Below are positions 47,606 through 58,484 of a stretch of 64,000 bases of DNA, in pieces (within the stretch, counting starts at the first letter, position 1; the number at the start of each line of letters is the position of its first letter). Under the pieces are notes generated by a model. That model searched no databases. It had not been told where the DNA came from and saw nothing but the letters and a program-made list of their open reading frames with translations. Origin of the DNA: Coprinopsis marcescibilis (lineage: Eukaryota > Basidiomycota > Agaricomycetes > Agaricales > Psathyrellaceae). Location: positions 124,001 to 188,000 of the forward strand of contig ML210169.1 in assembly GCA_004369085.1 (NCBI GenBank), given 5' to 3'. The translations under genes and the position numbers were made by a program.

Positions 47606-48743
47606 ATGCCACGCAAGACACTCGCCTCAGCATCCTTACTCCTCATCTCGTCGCTCGTAGCACAAGTATCGGCACACGGCTACGTTGAACATGTTACACT
47701 CGGGGATACCAAGCACACTGGATATTTGCCATACGTCGATCCGTGCGCCCCTTCTCATCTGCTGTGACAAACTGACGCTTAAACGCGAGTATGCGCGACA
47801 GATACATGTCCCCGACTCCTCAACGTATCATTCGAAAAGTGCCCTGGAACGGACCCGTCCAAAACGTCTCGCTTATCGAGTGCGTGTTTGAAACTTCCAT
47901 ACTCACCAGAAAGTTCACTCACCTCGCGTGCAGCATCCAATGTAATGGCTACACCGCCGGGGGCATTCCTACCGAGCCAGCTCCGCTCGTAGGTACGATC
48001 GCAGCAGGCCAGGAAGCCAAGCTCAAATGGACGAGCTGGCCGGACAACCATAAAGGACCAGTTATCACATATATGGCGCGTGTACCGGACGATCAGGATA
48101 TCAGGAAGTGGAGCCCAGGCAGGGATGAGTGGGTCTTGTTTCCGTCTGCTTGTATTCGAGGCCACTTAACGTCTTCGCGACCCTTCTTAGCGCCGTGTGG
48201 TTCAAGATCCACGAGGTCGGCAAGACCGCGGATAACAAGTGGGGTGCGGTTGAGCTGCTCACTGAGGCCAAGGGTGTGAGCACTGTGAAAATCCCATCGA
48301 CTCTGAAAGCTGGGCAGTACCTCATCCGTCATGAGATTTTGGCGTTGCATTTCGGTGCGTAATTTTGAGCTATGCGTTCATGGCGCTGTTATCCATCTCT
48401 AATATCGTACCTCGCAGCCTTTGCATATCCCGGGGTCCAAATCTATCCCAGCTGCATCCAAGTGAAGGTAACAGGGGGAGGCGATGATTTCCCCTCGAGC
48501 GAGTACCTTGTGTCATTCCCTGGTGCATATAAACATGATACACCAGGAATTGTGTATGATTTGTACTCTGGTGAGTAGTAAGACTGCTGTATTTTTCGAC
48601 CGACTTCGATTGATGGATTATCACCTGTAGAAACAGGAGGGTACTCCATCCCTGGACCAGCGGTGTAAGTAGTACCTTTCTGTGATTGACATCGGAGCGG
48701 AGTGTGCTGATGGAGGCTTTCCAGGTGGACCCCCGGCGCTTAA
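47606..48743 (+). CDS. AA9 lytic polysaccharide monooxygenase
   Basis: Secreted copper enzyme that oxidatively cleaves cellulose or related glucans. Seven exons (47606-47742, 47802-47879, 47934-48128, 48191-48354, 48418-48570, 48631-48664, 48725-48743) give exactly 259 residues. The signal peptide MPRKTLASASLLLISSLVAQ ends before HGYVEHV, so mature His1 can form the copper histidine brace. The second brace histidine is in SWPDNHKGPVITYMA. Family blocks AVWFKIHEVGK, IPSTLKAGQYLIRHEILALH, QIYPSCIQVKVTG and ETGGYSIPGPAVW are present, and EYLVSFPGAY carries the likely axial tyrosine. There is no carbohydrate-binding module; the protein ends right after the catalytic domain (WTPGA). Activity on a specific glucan cannot be read. 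Confidence 0.93.
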
Positions 48744-49032
48744 GTTAATGATTCCGATGGACGAAGCTTTAGAGTATTTGAGTACTGAATGGTTGATTGA
48801 AGCTGATGCGAGGATTCAGAATGTACAGTAGTGAGCAAATATATAGGACCGATTCAAATCATCATCCAAAACCAAATAAGGCGCTTAAACTTCTTCCTGC
48901 TGGAAAGCACATGGCGTCCAAAACAGCCATGTGATTAATCCCCGCAGAGCATCTTTTTTACGTTCAAATAATGGCATTTTTTTAAGGTGTTTACAACATA
49001 AACGGGAACGGAGGAAGAAATAAATCGGCATA
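48744..49032. other. Downstream region of the AA9 gene
   Basis: Short AT-rich stretch with several A and T runs; presumably the 3' untranslated region and spacer before the transposable element. Confidence 0.4.
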
Positions 49033-49686
49033 CAGTGGTAGCACGGTCCTTTGTACGATTTTTGGCGTTTGGCTCATATCACAAGGATTAGTAGACTTAT
49101 TCCCATAAAAATTGCACCATCTCATAGCTATGCATTCTGGAATTTAGGAAAAAACCATGATCTGTACACAAGGGGCATAGTTGAAGCATTAAAAGCAATC
49201 CGCGTCAAGGGGTCAAAATTTGACCAAATCGAGTCCTTTGTACAGCGTGACATGTGGTGTGACACGCCTATTTTTGGTAGAAGAGCGTGACACTTCGGGT
49301 GTCACACTCCCTCAATCTACCAAGTATCTACAGTAAATTTGGAATTCTTCGGTTTATCAAGCAAATCTCCCCATTCTTTTTGCGCAGGCGAAATGGGAAT
49401 GCGATTGATCAATGAGGTAACAATAAATTTAGGCATTATCACCTGAATTGCTCTCTACAGATAGCTCAATCAAAATCAGAATTTCCCTTCAAATGCCCCA
49501 TTTGCGGGATAGCATCTTAATACTGGGTTTTACCGATTAAGCCTCAGTGTAAAATATATACACTGTCATTATACCTATTGAATGCAGAAGACATTGGAGA
49601 GAAAGGTGCAGAACTTGTTGAATAATTCATTGTACAGTGCAAGTGTACAAGGGAGTGGCTGTGTACAAAGGACCGTACTTCCACTG
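49033..49686. mobile_element. Tc1/mariner-style non-autonomous element (MITE)
   Basis: A 654-base unit with terminal inverted repeats of about 24 bases: left CAGTGGTAGCACGGTCCTTT, right (read inward) CAGTGGAAGTACGGTCCTTT, both followed by GTAC, with two mismatches. TA flanks both ends (49031-49032 and 49687-49688), the target duplication expected of the Tc1/mariner superfamily. CAGT-type ends are also usual there. No transposase frame is present, only a 79-codon frame of no known family, so it is non-autonomous. Internal echoes of the end (CCTTTGTACAG near 49240) suggest sub-terminal repeats. Confidence 0.85.
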
Positions 49687-49688
49687 TA

Positions 49689-50578
49689 AATGGCGGATAG
49701 ACACTCAAAGTCAATACATTTTGAAAAATGGTCAATAACACACGGGATATACATTGGCCATGAAAAATGGCAGTCAGATAGCTGGCCGTTTAAACAAGAC
49801 GTCCTCGAGCCAACCTGGAACCATGGCAGGGGTCAAGCTCAAGCCCGAACTTCCCCTCGTGACCTTGGCACTCGCATATCAGATAAGATAAGGAACTTGG
49901 TCACGGAGATCACCGAGCGTCCTGAGACATTTCCCAGACTCTGTCCCAACTCCAAGGTCTCGAAGTGACAGTCGCGAAAGCAACACATTGTCCACTACAG
50001 TCTACGCAGCAGCATTATGAAAGGAAGGATGACTACGAGCATGGATAGAAGGTAGTAGCCAGGGTGAACAGGTGAACACTTTGGCCTTTTGGTGCGTCCT
50101 TCAAGTTAGTGGGTAAACTTTCAAATTTCATTCTTCATTTTAGGACCTGCGCCAACTCTGGACTCTACAATTAGGCAGACATCTTACTATCACGATGTCT
50201 CTGTTAGTGGACCGGCGTGAACTAGCGATGTTGCGCGTTCTATGAGAAAATAGTAAATCAGAAGTCCAAGAATGTTGCAGAAGACCTTCTTGTTGGTATC
50301 AGAAGTGCTTCTTTCTAAAGTGAGCTCCTTTCCACTAGGTTTTGAGTTCTTTTAATCATCCATGCATTAGGTTCCTACTGCGCTCTCATGTTTGTCAACT
50401 GTAAACAGCGGGATGCCGATGAGCTGGCCAAATGAAGTGCACTGCATGGCTTCAACGATCGAAAGAGCGACCTGCGGCCGCTCCCATCCCAATCGTACCA
50501 CCACCCTAAGCACCGCATACGTACCTCAGGTACAATTGAAGGTGTTGGGATTCGATCACTGATATGCATCATCCTTTT
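49689..50578. other. Intergenic region
   Basis: About 890 bases after the transposable element. No gene, RNA or repeat was recognised. Confidence 0.4.
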
Positions 50579-51049
50579 CTAACAATCCAGGACGATTCTA
50601 ATGTCGAAGATGCGAGCAATCTCCGACCTCGAAGTGTTCGACTTCTCTTGAAGTTCTGCCCTTTCCTGGTCATCAACGTGTATCTTCGACTCTAGATCAC
50701 CAAGCAAGCACACCATTCGAATATCTGTCCAAGCCACTTGCTACACAAATGGCGGTCAAAAGTGTTGTCGGATGGCGCGTACCTTTGGCAGAACACCACG
50801 AGCTTCTGTACGGTATGGATTTCTTTGTTCTTATCGAAACAATGTGCCTATCATCAGCGATTGGTGCCTATTCACATCCTCGAGAAGCCATTGCAACTTT
50901 AGATATTCGCTATCCGCGTGCCTGTTGATCGAATCCACGTTCCCAAATAGGCGAGAATCTTGCACTCCACCAAGACCATTCCCTCCTGTACCACAGGGTG
51001 AGTCAAATGGCGATGGAGTATCAATGCGTGGTTTCTTCTTTCATAGGCA
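50579..51049 (-). CDS. Unidentified gene fragment
   Basis: Protein-like minus-strand frames. The last exon reads QVAWTDIRMVCLLGDLESKI, HVDDQERAELQEKS and ARIFDIRIVLDC, with a stop at 50579 and an acceptor (TTTGTGTAG) just before it. Upstream, KKKPRIDTPSPFDSPCG, RLFGNVDSINRHADSEYLKL and WLLEDVNRHQSLMI form another open stretch (about 51040-50850). The joint between the two would need an intron of about 35 bases, too short for this genome. No start codon was located. I recognise no family. It may be a real gene with a missed exon or a decayed one. Confidence 0.28.
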
Positions 51050-51129
51050 TGAGAAGCGCAAGAGGTAAGGGCCTAGGGAAAGCACAACCATTGGTGTCGA
51101 ACTGAATTGAAATGCTTGTCAGGTACCGT

Positions 51130-51264
51130 ATGACCGGTGTCAACAACGGAACGATTGTCGCCGGGGCTCAGAAGGCCAAGGCCAGTGCTCGCGGTCAGGA
51201 CCAGGGTACCATTCAGGCGTTGAGATCTGCAAAAACGGCTTTGATGTCTCTTGATGTCTCTTGA
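51130..51264 (+). other. Orphan coding-like frame of 44 codons
   Basis: From an ATG at 51130 the frame reads MTGVNNGTIVAGAQKAKASA then RGQDQGTIQALRS, with the C-ending codon bias of real genes here (GTC, GCC, AAG). It runs into a 10-base tandem repeat and stops. It looks like an exon or truncated gene end, but I cannot identify it. Confidence 0.3.
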
Positions 51265-51270
51265 TGTCTC
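51241..51270. repeat. Short tandem repeat, 3 x TTGATGTCTC
   Basis: Three perfect copies of a 10-base unit in direct tandem followed by a partial fourth (TTGA). Confidence 0.8.
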
Positions 51271-51967
51271 TTGACTGAACTAGAGCTCATGGGCTTGGCT
51301 AGACCCCGACGGTACAACTTGAGAATTCTTGAATGCGGGAACCTCCGCCATAACCACAAGCTTTTTGTACGGGTGGATTGATCTCTATTGATCTGTGCCT
51401 CTTCGGATCCTTCTTAATGTGCCGTTGAGTCGGGACCTGTGTATCGATGAAGGATGTCTATTCCCATCCATCGATTTGATTCCGAACAGGTGCGAGAGGC
51501 CGCTGTGAAGGTAATGAAATTGGCTTACATCCCTCCTCATTATCTATAGTACCACCCCCTTCGACTGCTGGCCGCGTATCCAGAGTACGAGTGGGGAACT
51601 CTCCGTGGTGTGGGAACCTCGCCTCCGGGTAAAGGATCGTCAGGCTCAACCAATTGACAGGTCGAGAAACTCGCTGAAGTGACGACGAACCTCCAGCGGA
51701 GTAACAGCGGGTGTGATGTGTCCGTTTGTTGATCGAGTTCTATGTAGTTTGTTGGGGGAAGACCGGAGGTTGGCCAGGAGTATCATGTGTACCAGTCGCA
51801 TGGACTATTCTTCTTTTCTCGACTGTCATCGACGCTGGTGAGTGATGTACTTAAACTGCAGTTGTGAAGTTGCTGATTTAGTTCCTGATCCAGTGTTCTC
51901 CCTCTTTTTCGCCCACAAAGGCGTCTCTGCGTCATTTCGCCTTCGCATCGCATCGCATCGATACGCC
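51271..51967. other. Intergenic upstream of DUF6534 gene
   Basis: About 700 bases with no convincing gene. The segment just before 51968 contains a GCATCGCATCGCATCGA repeat (about 51945-51961), presumably in the 5' untranslated region. Confidence 0.4.
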
Positions 51968-54233
51968 ATGGCACCCTCTGGCCCTCCTCTTGTGCCGCCT
52001 ACGATTCATGAGACCTTTGGTGCGTAAATGTTGTGATCTCCGGCGTATCAAGTCCGGTTACTCACCTGGCTATCTTACGTACCTATCTATCAGGCGCTGG
52101 GCTTATCGGAGCTCTTGTCAATGCGATGTATGTGTTATAATCTTCAGTTGCGAAGACCTGGATGTAGCTCAATGAGGAGGCCAATTAGGATGTATGGGTT
52201 GACGACGTTACAGGTGTGTGACCCTTTACTGGTTACCACTTCACTCGGAGTCGGCCTCGTGGATGGGCCGCTTTGCTGACAAGAGTCTTTAGACCTACCT
52301 CTTTTACCTGTATTACCCGAACGACAGCATCGGTAACAAGATTATGGTGAGTACCAACCCCGCAATGCGGTACTAGTGCGTCGTTCAAGCATCGAAACCT
52401 CGTCAATAGGTAGCGACGATCTGGTAAACACCCATTTCGTACTAATAAAATCCAAGAGCTCAAAGGTTCTCTCCAAGGGTCATCGACACATTCCACACCG
52501 CTTTGGGTGAGTTCTCTGTTGTGATTATTCAATTTGGTCGAAATCTGACACATAGGATAGTGTCGTTGTGCATCTACTTTTACCTCGTGACAAACTACGA
52601 CAACCCGGGGGGATTGACGAAGGGTCACTGGTAAGTACTTCCTTTCACCTTTTCGCACAACGAACTTGGGTTAATGGCGAGTTTAGGTCTTTATTTGTGA
52701 GTATTCTTCCACTGATATCCCTGATCTACAATAACAAATCTTGCCTTTCCGGCAGATCTCGATTCTATGCAACGTTGGTGGCTTCATTTCGATACGTTAA
52801 TTTGATCTGACCTTTAAAACACAGGTAATCCTTGCATGTATCGTCCAAGCGTATGTACATCCTGATGAACCTCTAGTTTGCGCAGCGTACTAACTTTGAG
52901 ATCAGGTTCTTCACTTACAGGATCCATCAATGTAGGTTCTATGATCATTCTATATAGCTTCTAATTTTTGATAATCATCCCATCGTTAGTGGCGAGCCCT
53001 CGTATCCGTTGGTGGCTAAGTTCAATCATCGTGTGTTCTGTCATAAATGTACTTCGACAAATGTACCTACTCATTGCTGTATTTGACAGGGCATCACCGT
53101 TTTTGCTCATTTGGTCTTCGGTGTTGGTGAGCTCGAAAATGTCGCTGGGTCGGATTTTCAAACTAAACCATTCATCAACTTTCAGAAACTGTTGCATTCT
53201 GGTACGACTGCCCTTGATGATCTTATTCCGAAACTCATTCCGATATGCCATCTTAGCTTCATCAAGCAAGACTTTGCCAGACTTCATGAGTTCACCATCA
53301 TCGCTGCAACCCCCTTCGCAATTACCGCGGTGCTATCGGACGTGATGATCGCAGGTTCTCTGTGCATTCTGTTGCACGGAAGCAGGACAGGATTCAGAAA
53401 GTACGCCGCGTCTCTCTGAGTATGTCCCGCGCAATTCAACTAATATGCATTTGATAGTACCAACACACTCGTCACAACGCTGATCATCTATGCCATCAAT
53501 CGATGTCTTTTGACTAGGTTAGTTATCGCTCTTAATTGGAGTTAAGTGGTCCCTCACAGCGTCGAAATACAGCGCCGTTGCGATTGCAGAAGTCATCATC
53601 GTAAGTATGCGTGGTATATTGTAGTCAACCCCGCTAAAAGTATTTCGATGCGCAGTTCTCGATCAAGCCCCATGCTTATTGGTACCTCGCGGTTGACTTT
53701 GTTATCGGAAAATGTCTGCCTTTTCCCTCAACTCCTTTTGAACGGGGTCTCTAACTCTCACATAGTATGGGCAAACAGCTTGCTCGCAACGCTGAACAGC
53801 AGATTGGCGCTGCAAAACATGTCTAGTGGAGAGGCCAACGGTGGAAGCGGAGCGTTGATCAGTGATATCGAGTTCGAGTCCAGGAGGGTGAGAGACTCGC
53901 TTTTTGATTTCCCCGCAACTCCACTCTAATATTATGACTTTCAACATCGCCATAGTCTGGAAAGGACACTGTGAGTAACGTTGCGCCCCGCTTTTGGCAC
54001 CCACTGCCACAAGACACTGACCCTGATGTGCAATTTTAGAGGAGGCCAGGCCACCTCGTCAGCTTCCAAGGAGACACCAAGTCCACCGGCAACACGAACA
54101 CGACATACGCGCGGACGGTCTACTCAGAAGATATTAAGACCAAGGTGAGGCTGCATGCTTTATGCTTACTTGGTTTGACAATGCCTAAAAGGATTCATCC
54201 CAAACGGTGGAGCTGGTTGCGGGTCAGAAATAA
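51968..54233 (+). CDS. DUF6534-type membrane protein
   Basis: Polytopic membrane protein of the large agaricomycete DUF6534 group; function unknown. The start MAPSGPPLVPPTIHETF is followed after an intron by GAGLIGALVNAM. MYGLTTLQ joins TYLFYLYYPNDSIGNKIM, the usual second-helix signature. Then come RVIDTFHTALVSLCIYFYLV, TNYDNPGGLTKGHW, ILACIVQAFFTYRIHQ and GSLCILLHGSRTGFRK. The DUF6534 domain itself follows: TNTLVTTLIIYAINRCLLT and, near the end, WANSLLATLNSRLALQN. The hydrophilic tail TKSTGNTNTTYARTVYSEDI closes after a last intron with TVELVAGQK at 54233. About a dozen short exons are involved and some boundaries are approximate. Confidence 0.75.
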
Positions 54234-54924
54234 TCCAGAGGTTTTCAGGGTTAATTTATATATCTGATGACATTATGTATGTTTATGATTCTGGAAACAC
54301 GGTTTAATAGTATTAGGAATTACCAACCATGAGCTCTGTGTCTGGAACCTCTCGCCCGCCATGTACTTACTGCAGACACAGAAATTCGAGCGAATTCGTT
54401 GGTTTCCGTCAAACTGTCGGGTTTTCCGGCCTGATTGTCGGCGGGCCCCTAGCGACTGAGGCGTCCACCTGACGAAGTGTTTTAAATTTTCGAACAAGTC
54501 TGAATTCACACATTAACTCTTAAGTTAACTGAGCAGGCCTAAGTCGAGGAACTGTTTGGGAGCCTAGAGCTCAATATCTTATGTTGGCGGTCGTCCGCGT
54601 CACTTGCACAGGCTAAACCGTGCCTGGCTTCCTCGGTTAATAAGTAACTCGCGGCTGCCATCATCTTTGTCCGTTCACCGAAGCCTTCTTTGTTACGGCA
54701 TGACTGTGCATGTAACCACACTTACCCACTGCTGTCAATATTCGCACTGAAACCCGAGATAAGTCCTACTTCCGAATCCAAAGAGATGAGCCCTTCTCCA
54801 TATCCTCCTTCCCTTTCAACTTCCTGGCGAGCGCGTCGATTTATCGAAGATCGATTATCCTTTCATTTACACCCTGTCCTTTCTTCTTAGTTTATTATTT
54901 GACCTGAAGCAGGCTTCGGAACAA
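54234..54924. other. Intergenic region
   Basis: About 690 bases between the DUF6534 gene and the next ectodomain protein. No gene seen; the right part should hold the promoter of the gene at 54925. Confidence 0.4.
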
Positions 54925-56561
54925 ATGGCCTCTCCCAAAGCAGTCTATTTAATCCACGACAACACTTCCCCTGGCTTCGAGTTCGCCGGATTTACAGACC
55001 GAGATATAAGCATCTCAGAGGCACCTCAGCCAGAGCATGGTATCCCCTCCACAGCGTTCTTCTATGGCAACACCGTACTGCAATCGTTTGAGCCGATAGG
55101 TCGCAGGTCGTTCACTTTTCAATTCGACGGTAAGCAGCATTATCTATGCCAGCTCAACGTAAGGAATATGTTGTCTCAATGAGTGGCAATCGCAGGTACC
55201 TCCGTGGCCCTCTTTGGCCGGTTGCGACGTCTCTTCACGCCAATCGACGATAATTCTGTCAGGCTCGATGATAATGTACCACTTGCCGAGTGGAGAATAG
55301 ACGAACGGGAGCCACAAAACTTTACCCTCTCAACGGACGTCGTCCGCGGCATACGAAGAAATGGCCAATGGTTCACATCACCTACTCTTCCCGACGGTGC
55401 CCATACCGTCTCGTTCGACTTCTTTGAACACCCCACCCATCCCCCAAACTTATTCCTTGACTTTGCAGTGACGACAAGCGGAAACCTCGAACGCTACGAT
55501 GAAGAGACAAGAATCGTTGTTGACGACAACATTGTTTCCGAAATTTCCTACTCTGGTGGATGGGAGCAGCGCACCCTTGGTCTCGACATTGATTTAAACT
55601 TTCTAGAGCGGCCCTTCCACAATGGTACCCATCGCACGAGCACTGTTGGGGACAACTTTTCCTTCCGGTTCTCTGGTAAGAGCCAATTTCAAACGAATTT
55701 CGTGAGATGCTAACATACCTGAAAGGCTCCTCCATCAGTATTTATGGATGCCAAAGTCGAGCAGCGGCTGGTTCTCTTGACGTGACATACACCATCGACA
55801 ATTTGACACCCGAAGTTAGGAGCCTCAGAGTCCCACAATTCCTAGTCCAAGCTCCAGGGGAAGAGTCAATCCCAGAGAAGCCAAACTGGCTACTCTACGA
55901 GCGCACAGGCTTAGAGCCAGGAGAGCATGTCATCACGGCAAACCTCACGCATATTGAGAACCAGATTTGGATTGTCGACTACCTCGTTTATGCACCCTCC
56001 TTTCCAGACCTGGCATCGAAGCCCACTTTGACCGTTTCTGGCACCCCACCCTCCTCTGCCTTTACCATTCCCCCAAACGATAGCACAGTGGGATCGTCTG
56101 TTGGGGGGCAGGGTAAACAAGTATCAGTGATAGTCGGTGGCATTATCGGGGCGTTGGCATTTGTGGCAGTGCTGGCTCTTCTAGCGACCTACATCATCAG
56201 GAAGAGACGAAAGTCAAACTCTTACAACCAGCCAGGCAAGTCTTTCCCCTGTGCTGTTCAGGTGACCAAGGACACTCACAATACATCAGATTTAGGGGCA
56301 CAGGTGCTATCTTTGCCAGTCACCATTCCAACGCTGATCACGACCGGCTCGTACACTGGGACCTACCCAGGCCTCAAGTCCACCTCGAGCGCACAAGTTG
56401 GAGGCGCATCACCACTCTCAGAACAGGCTATCAGCCCTGTCGGTACGAATGCCATTGTTGGAAGTAACAAGGGTGACGACTCGCATAGCCCACCGAGGCG
56501 CATAAGTGTGCAAACAATGCATACTCAGCCCCCACCAGCGTACAGCGCTACTCCATTATAG
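54925..56561 (+). CDS. Single-pass membrane protein with double beta-sandwich-like ectodomain
   Basis: Unknown agaricomycete membrane protein of about 500 residues in three main exons (joins at QFD|GTSVALFGRLRR and RFSG|SSISIYGCQ). The ectodomain has two similar halves, each ending in a strand pair such as GIRRNGQWFTSPTLPDGAHT and LYERTGLEPGEHVITANLTH. This repeat is typical of galactose-binding-like sandwiches in such proteins, though no sugar-binding site can be claimed. A membrane helix VSVIVGGIIGALAFVAVLAL (about 56125-56190) precedes basic RKRRKS and a Ser/Pro-rich tail. No signal peptide is seen before the ectodomain (start MASPKAVYLIHDNTS), so an upstream exon may be missing. It shares its layout with the gene at 23420-25333. 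Confidence 0.75.
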
Positions 56562-56769
56562 GCTCGAGACGGATGCAAGATGCTATCATATACCCATTAT
56601 ACCCGAGATGCCTGCCAGTATTAGGATTGTACTCATGCCCACTTCCGAACGAGGGCATGGATAATCATTGTCCCAGGTGTAGATATATCATGATCCAGTC
56701 GAGTAGAAGCTTTTCTGTGCAAGATAGGCCTCGTGCTCTTCCCGGTGGGCCAGTACGCGTTTGTCCACG
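56562..56769. other. Convergent spacer
   Basis: About 200 bases between two convergent coding ends, probably with overlapping 3' untranslated regions. Confidence 0.5.
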
Positions 56770-57960
56770 CTATGTTTCCAAGCGGGGGCGGCAAACTAAA
56801 AAAAAAATGTTAGGAAGCGAAAGACGCCACAGGAACAGAGTACCCACAAAGGCAACCATGTCAAGCAACCCGTCCCAAATCCAATTGGCGTGGCCGACAG
56901 CACCTCTGGTTGAGGTCCGGAACAAGTCACTGTTGAAGTCTCCGCTAATATGAGGATAATCTCCTTGTGCACCCTTGAACAAGGCCAGTGCGGCTTGGTC
57001 CGCTGTGAGTCCATTATCAGCGGCTTCAATGTCCTTGACGATTTGAGGTTTCGTTTTGTTTTCTTCGTCGTACCCAGGGGTCAACATGGTCGCAGGGAAG
57101 AAGATTTGGACATTGATGCCGTAGAGCATCAGTTCCGATTGGAGTGTGTCTGCAAGACCTGGAGTACGAGGGGTAAGCACGAGCTATGGATAGCGTCACG
57201 TATACTGCCTGACCTCTCAAAGCGTGTTTGGCAGGCGAGTACGATGCGTAGCCAAGGAATGACATGTACCCCAGCATTGAGGATACCAACACTATCTTGC
57301 CCCCCCTTTTCTTTTGCTTTGCCATCTTCCTGGCGACGGCCTTTAATCAGAGTTAAGGGCGTGCCAGGGGTGCCAAACTGTAGAGAAACGCACCCAAGCC
57401 GTCCATGCCTGTACCCAGTAGCCGGTCGTCATTCCATTCGACAAGTCTTCTTCTGTCATTTCCATGAAGAACATTGGCTTTGATGCACCTGCACACGCGA
57501 ATACCGCGTCTGGTGCTGCGCCTCCGTGTGCTTCGCAAATGCTTTCGAGAGCCTCTGTGCTGGACGTTGCAGTGTCGAGTGAGTGTGAGCGTGCTTGAAT
57601 AACCTGAGCAGGGGTTTGCCTGTATTTCTGAGTCAACTCTGTCAGAAATTGAGATCGCGCTTCACCGCAACATGTGCACGGCGCACCTCGAGAGTTTTCA
57701 GGGCTTCGTCCAATCTCGCCTGATTTCTAGCGACAATTGATACGTGCGCACCCTTCTGGACCAGAATTTGTGCCAACGAGAGGCCGAGACCCATGCTTCC
57801 TCCAGTAACGTAGACATGCTTCATACGATAATTGGCGCGTCATCATGATGTTGAGGAGAGGGAGGAAAACTTGTCAGCGACCTTTTTGAAATCCTGCGAG
57901 GACACAACTTCTAACCTTGCCATCGGGGTTCCATTTTTCTTTGAAAAGACCGAAAACCAT
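56770..57960 (-). CDS. TSC10: 3-ketodihydrosphingosine (3-ketosphinganine) reductase
   Basis: ER membrane short-chain dehydrogenase that reduces 3-ketosphinganine to sphinganine with NADPH, the second step of sphingolipid synthesis. The true start is a short first exon at 57960-57916 (MVFGLFKEKWNPDGK). A 97-base intron then joins it to HVYVTGGSMGLGLSLAQILV at 57818, completing the TGGSxGLG cofactor motif. FACAGASKPMFF, VLVSSMLGYMSFLGYASYSP and AKHALRG follow, with catalytic Ser and YxxxK. LADTLQSELMLYGINVQIFF and PATMLTPGYDEENKTKP are typical of KDSR/Tsc10. The C-terminus is hydrophobic (WIWDGLLDMVAFVGTLFLW), the expected membrane anchor. Identification is strong; exact borders of internal introns are approximate. 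Confidence 0.9.
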
Positions 57961-58484
57961 TATTTGATTCTCTCTGGCTTTTAGAGCTATCAGTGTTTTA
58001 AGGAAACGACCAGATGATGGAACGAGCGAATAATGTCGCGTCACGTCAAACGGCGCTGTCGCGCACTTTTGAAGCGCCGATTCGGATGTTAAATAAGTGG
58101 CAGTGCCGGCGCTTGCAACTTGAGACACTCAAGTAGGCTCGCGACCAACCACATCGCAGAGGGAATGAGTTACAAATCTGTATACAGTCTGGAACGAGTA
58201 TTCCGGTTCAGGGTGGAAATGCTCTGGATGAGAGCACTCAGCTGTTTGACCAAATTTCAACTATTAAGTTTTACAGTAAAAACAATGTATGTACTATGGT
58301 CGATGTGTTACCTAACCTGCGCTATATTACATTGTACAAACTCCTGTGTCATATGCACTAGCCTTTGAGTGAGACGAGTCATCGCTGGCACCGGACGTCT
58401 CCAGGCACTATTGTTGATAATACGAGTAAGTAAAAGAGAGTATGGGCTGCCTCATTCCTAACCCGCAACTCGAGGTGGAACTGG
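57961..58484. other. Intergenic region
   Basis: About 520 bases between the TSC10 start and the end of DUF6533 gene E. It holds the TSC10 promoter. No further gene seen. Confidence 0.45.
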
